The position numbers and the translations under genes were made by a program. 52,539 nucleotides of DNA from Clostridia bacterium (GTDB lineage Bacteria > Bacillota > Clostridia > Christensenellales > Borkfalkiaceae), in contig JAJPZA010000126.1 in NCBI GenBank assembly GCA_021204625.1, positions 1 through 52,539 on the forward strand, given 5' to 3'. Below are positions 49,434 to 52,539 of the stretch, in pieces (position 1 is the stretch's first letter; each line of letters opens with the position of its first letter). The notes beneath the pieces were generated by a model. The model saw only the letters and a program-made list of their open reading frames with translations, ran no database searches and was not told the DNA's origin.

Positions 49434-49697
49434 ATGAAGAACGCTTACATGGATTACACGTTTATTGGTTGGAAGATAGCAGGCATATATGGAGTAGGGC
49501 ATAACAGGAAGTATGCAATATCCATATCAGAGGATGAGGGGCGTAAGTGGTGGGGCTGGCTTCTTAATGCGAATTACAGCACATCCACAGGAATGTATGA
49601 CGCGAACAACTCAGAGCACTTTGCAAGCTTCGAGGAAGCAAAAGCAGAGCTTATGAGAATGTACCCCACGGCAAAGGTTATAAAGGAAAGCATATAA
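49434..49697 (+). CDS. Hypothetical phage protein
   Basis: 87 residues, beta-strand-rich and aromatic (YTFIGWKIAGIYGVGHNRKY), ending in a helix. AAGGAG precedes the start. First gene of a three-gene unit. Confidence 0.65.
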   Translation: MKNAYMDYTFIGWKIAGIYGVGHNRKYAISISEDEGRKWWGWLLNANYSTSTGMYDANNSEHFASFEEAKAELMRMYPTAKVIKESI

Positions 49698-49747
49698 ACC
49701 GACCCCGGCAGGGGGAAGATAGCCGTCGAAGGCGGACGGAGGATATT

Positions 49748-50056
49748 ATGACATCAAAGGAGTTGATGAACGAGAAAAAGCATATACAGTCAATTTGGGT
49801 ATATGCCCTTGAAGATATTGAAAGGCTCAAGGGCAAGAAGGGCTATAACGAAACAATGGCAGTTTACAATGCTTCCAGACCATATTACGAGGAAGTCATG
49901 AGCGCAAGGGACGGCGAAACATTCTACAGGTATTTGGCAGACCTTGAATTCTATAGAGCTCAGATTGTTGTTTTATGCAGATGCTGTTATGGTTATCCCG
50001 GCGGATTGAAAGACTTTATGGAAACCTACTACGGGATAGAGAGAAAGTCAGTATAA
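49748..50056 (+). CDS. Hypothetical helical phage protein
   Basis: 102 residues after CGGAGGA. Helical, with a CRCCYGYPGG segment near the C-terminus. No family recognised. Confidence 0.6.
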   Translation: MTSKELMNEKKHIQSIWVYALEDIERLKGKKGYNETMAVYNASRPYYEEVMSARDGETFYRYLADLEFYRAQIVVLCRCCYGYPGGLKDFMETYYGIERKSV

Positions 50057-50134
50057 CAGTCGAAATCCCTTATGGGGTATTCCGGAGACGGCCTACCGGA
50101 ACTGATGATGACAGGCTATGGAGGGAACAGAATC

Positions 50135-50335
50135 ATGACAAGAACACAGCAGATAGCAGAAATGGAGAAAAAGATTGCGGAACTGAAATCGGCTGAAAAG
50201 GAATACAAAGAAAAGGTCAAGAGCGGGGAGCCGGATGTGGTAATCAACAAGCTGACACTCCGTATGGAGATAAGGTCAAATCAGTATGTGATTAGGAACT
50301 GGAAGGCGACCATGAACACACTAGGACAGATATGA
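50135..50335 (+). CDS. Small coiled-coil phage protein
   Basis: 66 residues from ATG 50135, 10 bases after GGAGGG. TQQIAEMEKKIAELKSAEKE is a clear coiled coil. An earlier ATG at 50072 is possible but has no ribosome site. Ends before a terminator. Confidence 0.65.
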   Translation: MTRTQQIAEMEKKIAELKSAEKEYKEKVKSGEPDVVINKLTLRMEIRSNQYVIRNWKATMNTLGQI

Positions 50336-50363
50336 GACAATCTTTAAAAGAGTTGTAATAGAT

Positions 50364-50394
50364 AACCGCCTTCAATCAATGAGAGGCGGTTTTA
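50364..50394 (+). terminator. Intrinsic terminator
   Basis: AACCGCCT and AGGCGGTT form a perfect 8-bp stem, followed by TTAT. Confidence 0.75.
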
Positions 50395-50449
50395 TACTAA
50401 TTATTATAAAAGATTTTATATAAAATGATAAAAAAAATAAATAAAATAG

Positions 50450-50478
50450 TTGACAAGATATAAAATATGGTGTATAAT
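50450..50478 (+). promoter_or_regulatory. Phage promoter, family copy 7
   Basis: TTGACA, 17-base spacer, TATAAT. The spacer ends GGTG and the downstream block is less conserved (ATTAGTGTAAA). Confidence 0.82.
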
Positions 50479-50509
50479 ATTAGTGTAAAAAGGAAGGGAG
50501 GTAAAGGAT

Positions 50510-50863
50510 ATGTACAGCGGACTTGAAGACAGGAACATATATGCAGGAGAGAACGTGTTCTACAGATACGGGCACAAGGCGCAGGAGCGCATGGCAAGCT
50601 ATGTAACGGAGCACAACGGCTGGATAAGCGTCCCCGTGAACGGCGGCAGGTATTATGCAATAGGAACAAGTAACGGCAAGTACGGAGAGTTCGCAAACCT
50701 GTTCGGCACCTGCTACAGCGTGAACAGAGCCGGATATGCGTATGCGAAGGCTGGAACAGAAAAGGGCGACAAGCTGGTTGAGGCAATCAATCACATGGTA
50801 GATAATATGAAGGCAACAGATGATGCAAGGGCCAAGAACAATGATGACGATGCAGAAGAGTAA
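50510..50863 (+). CDS. Hypothetical acidic-tailed phage protein
   Basis: 117 residues. Tyr/Gly-rich alpha/beta body (NVFYRYGHKAQERMASYV) and a tail of Asp/Asn/Glu (KNNDDDAEE). GGGAGG precedes the start. Monocistronic. Confidence 0.65.
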   Translation: MYSGLEDRNIYAGENVFYRYGHKAQERMASYVTEHNGWISVPVNGGRYYAIGTSNGKYGEFANLFGTCYSVNRAGYAYAKAGTEKGDKLVEAINHMVDNMKATDDARAKNNDDDAEE

Positions 50864-50917
50864 ATGCAATGCTCATAAAAATATCTTAAAAAATTATAAC
50901 AAAAATACACAAAAGTA

Positions 50918-50946
50918 TTGACAAAAATAATTAGATATGGTATTAT
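50918..50946 (+). promoter_or_regulatory. Phage promoter, family copy 8
   Basis: TTGACA, 17-base spacer ending TGG, TATTAT, then ATAAGTAGAAA. Confidence 0.85.
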
Positions 50947-50983
50947 ATAAGTAGAAAAGAGGTAACCAAACAGGGAGGCGGAT

Positions 50984-51535
50984 ATGTACGAAAACAGTGC
51001 GGCGAGAGAGATAGCATGGCAGGAAGCTAACAAGCTTTTCCCTACGGATTATGATTATGAGGCAGGGAGCAAGGACAGGGTTGGATATCCCATTTACAGG
51101 AGTACAGTCAAGGACGTGAACGCATGGATATCAGACCTTAATTGCAGGCTGGAAGTCAATGTGGAGCAGAAAGACCATTCAATCACGAGCACGAACGTGT
51201 GGGTGGATTACGATTGGACGGAGGATGATGCAAACAGCTCTTTTATGAGCCGTGAGGAATACAGCAAGCTGTGGGGCGAAAAAAACGAGTTTTGGTACGA
51301 CTGGCAGTTTAAGGCCTGGGTTCACGAGCAGTTTGGGTTTGAAGAGAATCTCATAGAGATACAGCATGACATTGCATACAAGGCTGTCAACAAAAGGACA
51401 GGAGAGCACAGGGCGTATGCATGGGGAAGCAGAAGCCCCGAGTACAACTCCCCGGAATGGAATTATTGCAGGTTCAAGGTCTGCGATTATATGTACGAAG
51501 TAGTAAACGGTGTTCTCCATATGCTTGAGCACTGA
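50984..51535 (+). CDS. Hypothetical acidic Trp-rich phage protein
   Basis: 183 residues with about a dozen Trp and a net negative charge (NVWVDYDWTEDDANSSFMSR). The fold looks mixed alpha/beta. No family recognised. GGGAGG precedes the start. Co-transcribed with the next gene. Confidence 0.65.
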   Translation: MYENSAAREIAWQEANKLFPTDYDYEAGSKDRVGYPIYRSTVKDVNAWISDLNCRLEVNVEQKDHSITSTNVWVDYDWTEDDANSSFMSREEYSKLWGEKNEFWYDWQFKAWVHEQFGFEENLIEIQHDIAYKAVNKRTGEHRAYAWGSRSPEYNSPEWNYCRFKVCDYMYEVVNGVLHMLEH

Positions 51536-51547
51536 CAGGAGGGGAAT

Positions 51548-52474
51548 ATGGAACAGAAGCTTAAAGATTTAGTTGACGAGGCGATAGTCAATATCAATGA
51601 TTTTGTATTTGACGTGGAGCAGAAAGACGGAAAGCTGGAGCTGAAGTATTCATTCTATGCGGATTACAGGGACAGACTGGAAGACAGCGAGGTTGCTGAC
51701 ATCCTAGAAGCGGATGACCCCGGTGGCGCACTGCATATGTATCTAGATGATTCTTACTACAATTACAGCCGTGAGATACTTTCACAGGCCGTAGATTATA
51801 TTGAAGAGTATATCGAAAATCATTACAAAGATAGTGGCTTTTCACAGGAAGAGAGATTTGAACTGTGGGACTATCTAGATGAGCTTGTAGAGTGGGATTA
51901 TGAAGAGGCGGAGGAACACTATTTACAGGAAGAGTACAAGTGCGAGATAACGATAGATGCAAGCAAGAAGTATACGTACCACCGCAATGAAGGCGGTTAT
52001 GACCTAGACCTTACAGCACTTGAATGGCTTGCTGAACAGCAAGGCTATTCAAAGGAAGAGCTCAACAAGGCATTGTCAGCTTCTGAAGAGGATGCTAAAT
52101 CGCCGCTCCTGCGCTCCATTAAGAGCGAATTGGCGAACACAACCTCTGATACCAACACCCTCACAATCTTTGTTACAATGCCCCTAAGAGAGCTTATAAG
52201 CGTAAACGAGCAAGTTAAGAGAGGAAGCAAAGATTCCGAGGTTACAGTCTCCAAGAACGCCGTGGTTGGGCTGATAGACTTCTATGAAGGCGCAGGCGGG
52301 CCGTTAGAGATTCAGCTTGAAAAAGACCTTGCAATCCCTGTTTATAATATCGCAGAGTGCCTGCCAGATGCTGGGTTCAAGATTTGCTATAATGGCTACA
52401 CTCCGGACGAGATATATGGGCTGTGCGGAAGTGCTTGGAAGGGGCGTATAGAAGAGTTACCAATGCCCTTTTAG
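51548..52474 (+). CDS. Hypothetical strongly acidic phage protein
   Basis: 308 residues. Residues 25-160 are very rich in Asp, Glu and Tyr (DYIEEYIENHYKDSGFSQEE), a composition seen in DNA-mimic proteins. The C-terminal part (from about 205) looks like a separate alpha/beta domain ending RIEELPMPF. AGGAGGGG precedes the start. Function unknown. Confidence 0.65.
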   Translation: MEQKLKDLVDEAIVNINDFVFDVEQKDGKLELKYSFYADYRDRLEDSEVADILEADDPGGALHMYLDDSYYNYSREILSQAVDYIEEYIENHYKDSGFSQEERFELWDYLDELVEWDYEEAEEHYLQEEYKCEITIDASKKYTYHRNEGGYDLDLTALEWLAEQQGYSKEELNKALSASEEDAKSPLLRSIKSELANTTSDTNTLTIFVTMPLRELISVNEQVKRGSKDSEVTVSKNAVVGLIDFYEGAGGPLEIQLEKDLAIPVYNIAECLPDAGFKICYNGYTPDEIYGLCGSAWKGRIEELPMPF

Positions 52475-52504
52475 TCTGTGAAAATTAGTTTGATTTCAAA
52501 TATT

Positions 52505-52539
52505 TTGACATCGAAATAATGTCAGTAAATGTCAGTAAA
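52505..52539. repeat. TTGACA and duplicated 10-mer at the window edge
   Basis: TTGACA at 52505 is preceded by the same kind of AT-rich stretch as the family promoters but lacks a matching -10. ATGTCAGTAA is repeated in tandem at 52519 and 52529. The feature is cut by the window end. Confidence 0.5.

Larger units (their letters stand above)
26804..52539. mobile_element. Prophage, left part (integrase, lysogeny switch, early region), continues past the window
   Basis: The order integrase - cI - divergent promoters - recombination/replication genes - small early genes is that of a temperate siphovirus-like phage of Bacillota. No terminase, portal, capsid, tail or lysis gene is present in 25.7 kb, so the late region must lie to the right. 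Composition is clearly more AT-rich than the left half of the window. Confidence 0.9.

Noticed and set aside
1-52539. tRNA, rRNA, riboswitches or insertion sequences
   Set aside because: No cloverleaf with a TTC-loop consensus, no rRNA motif, no known riboswitch core and no IS-type transposase was seen.

Overview
The window reads as a Bacillota (probably Clostridia) chromosome segment from a fairly GC-rich host. The evidence is strong AGGAGG-type ribosome sites, TTGACA/TATAAT promoters, a class II aldolase, an Mrp ATPase with an N-terminal Cys cluster, a LexA, and large surface proteins with InlB-type and Cys-rich repeats. The genus cannot be named from sequence alone. No tRNA, rRNA or CRISPR array was seen.

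Layout. (1) 1-8,000 looks chromosomal: a small membrane protein, fba (minus strand), mrp, and a 1,166-residue lipoprotein with an SGNH/SASA esterase domain. (2) 8,000-26,800 is a conjugative or ICE-like block, all plus strand. It holds a LexA-type repressor, a small zinc-ribbon protein, a gene split by a T_TTT_TTC slippery site, a 1,588-residue DUF3849/low-complexity/PrimPol-like protein, an ArdC-type antirestriction metalloprotein, a VirD4/TraG coupling ATPase, a Cys-repeat surface protein, a VirB2-like pilin, a VirB6/TrbL-like channel protein, and a VirB3-VirB4 ATPase that stops right after its Walker B motif. (3) From about 26,800 to the end, composition becomes visibly more AT-rich. This is the left part of a prophage carried by a large serine recombinase and inserted inside virB4. 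The right end and all structural genes lie beyond the window.

Prophage logic. A leftward cI - NucS-like - integrase operon faces a rightward early operon across a palindrome-rich switch. The rightward genes encode Cro-like and other HTH proteins, a PD-(D/E)XK exonuclease, a coiled-coil partner, a Bet annealase, a replisome organiser, a DnaC-type loader, RusA, an HNH nuclease, SSB, an ArpU-like regulator and an EcoRI-type methylase. After these comes about 14 kb of tightly packed small, mostly acidic genes of unknown function, many in paralogous sets. In its distal part this region is divided into short units by near-identical promoters and several terminators.

Most notable: a prophage that disrupts the motor ATPase of a conjugative system; a probable -1 frameshift gene; a family of eight matching phage promoters; palindromes shared between chromosome, conjugative block and prophage; a NucS-fold protein with a lost catalytic motif next to cI; and tandem arrays of paralogous small phage proteins.
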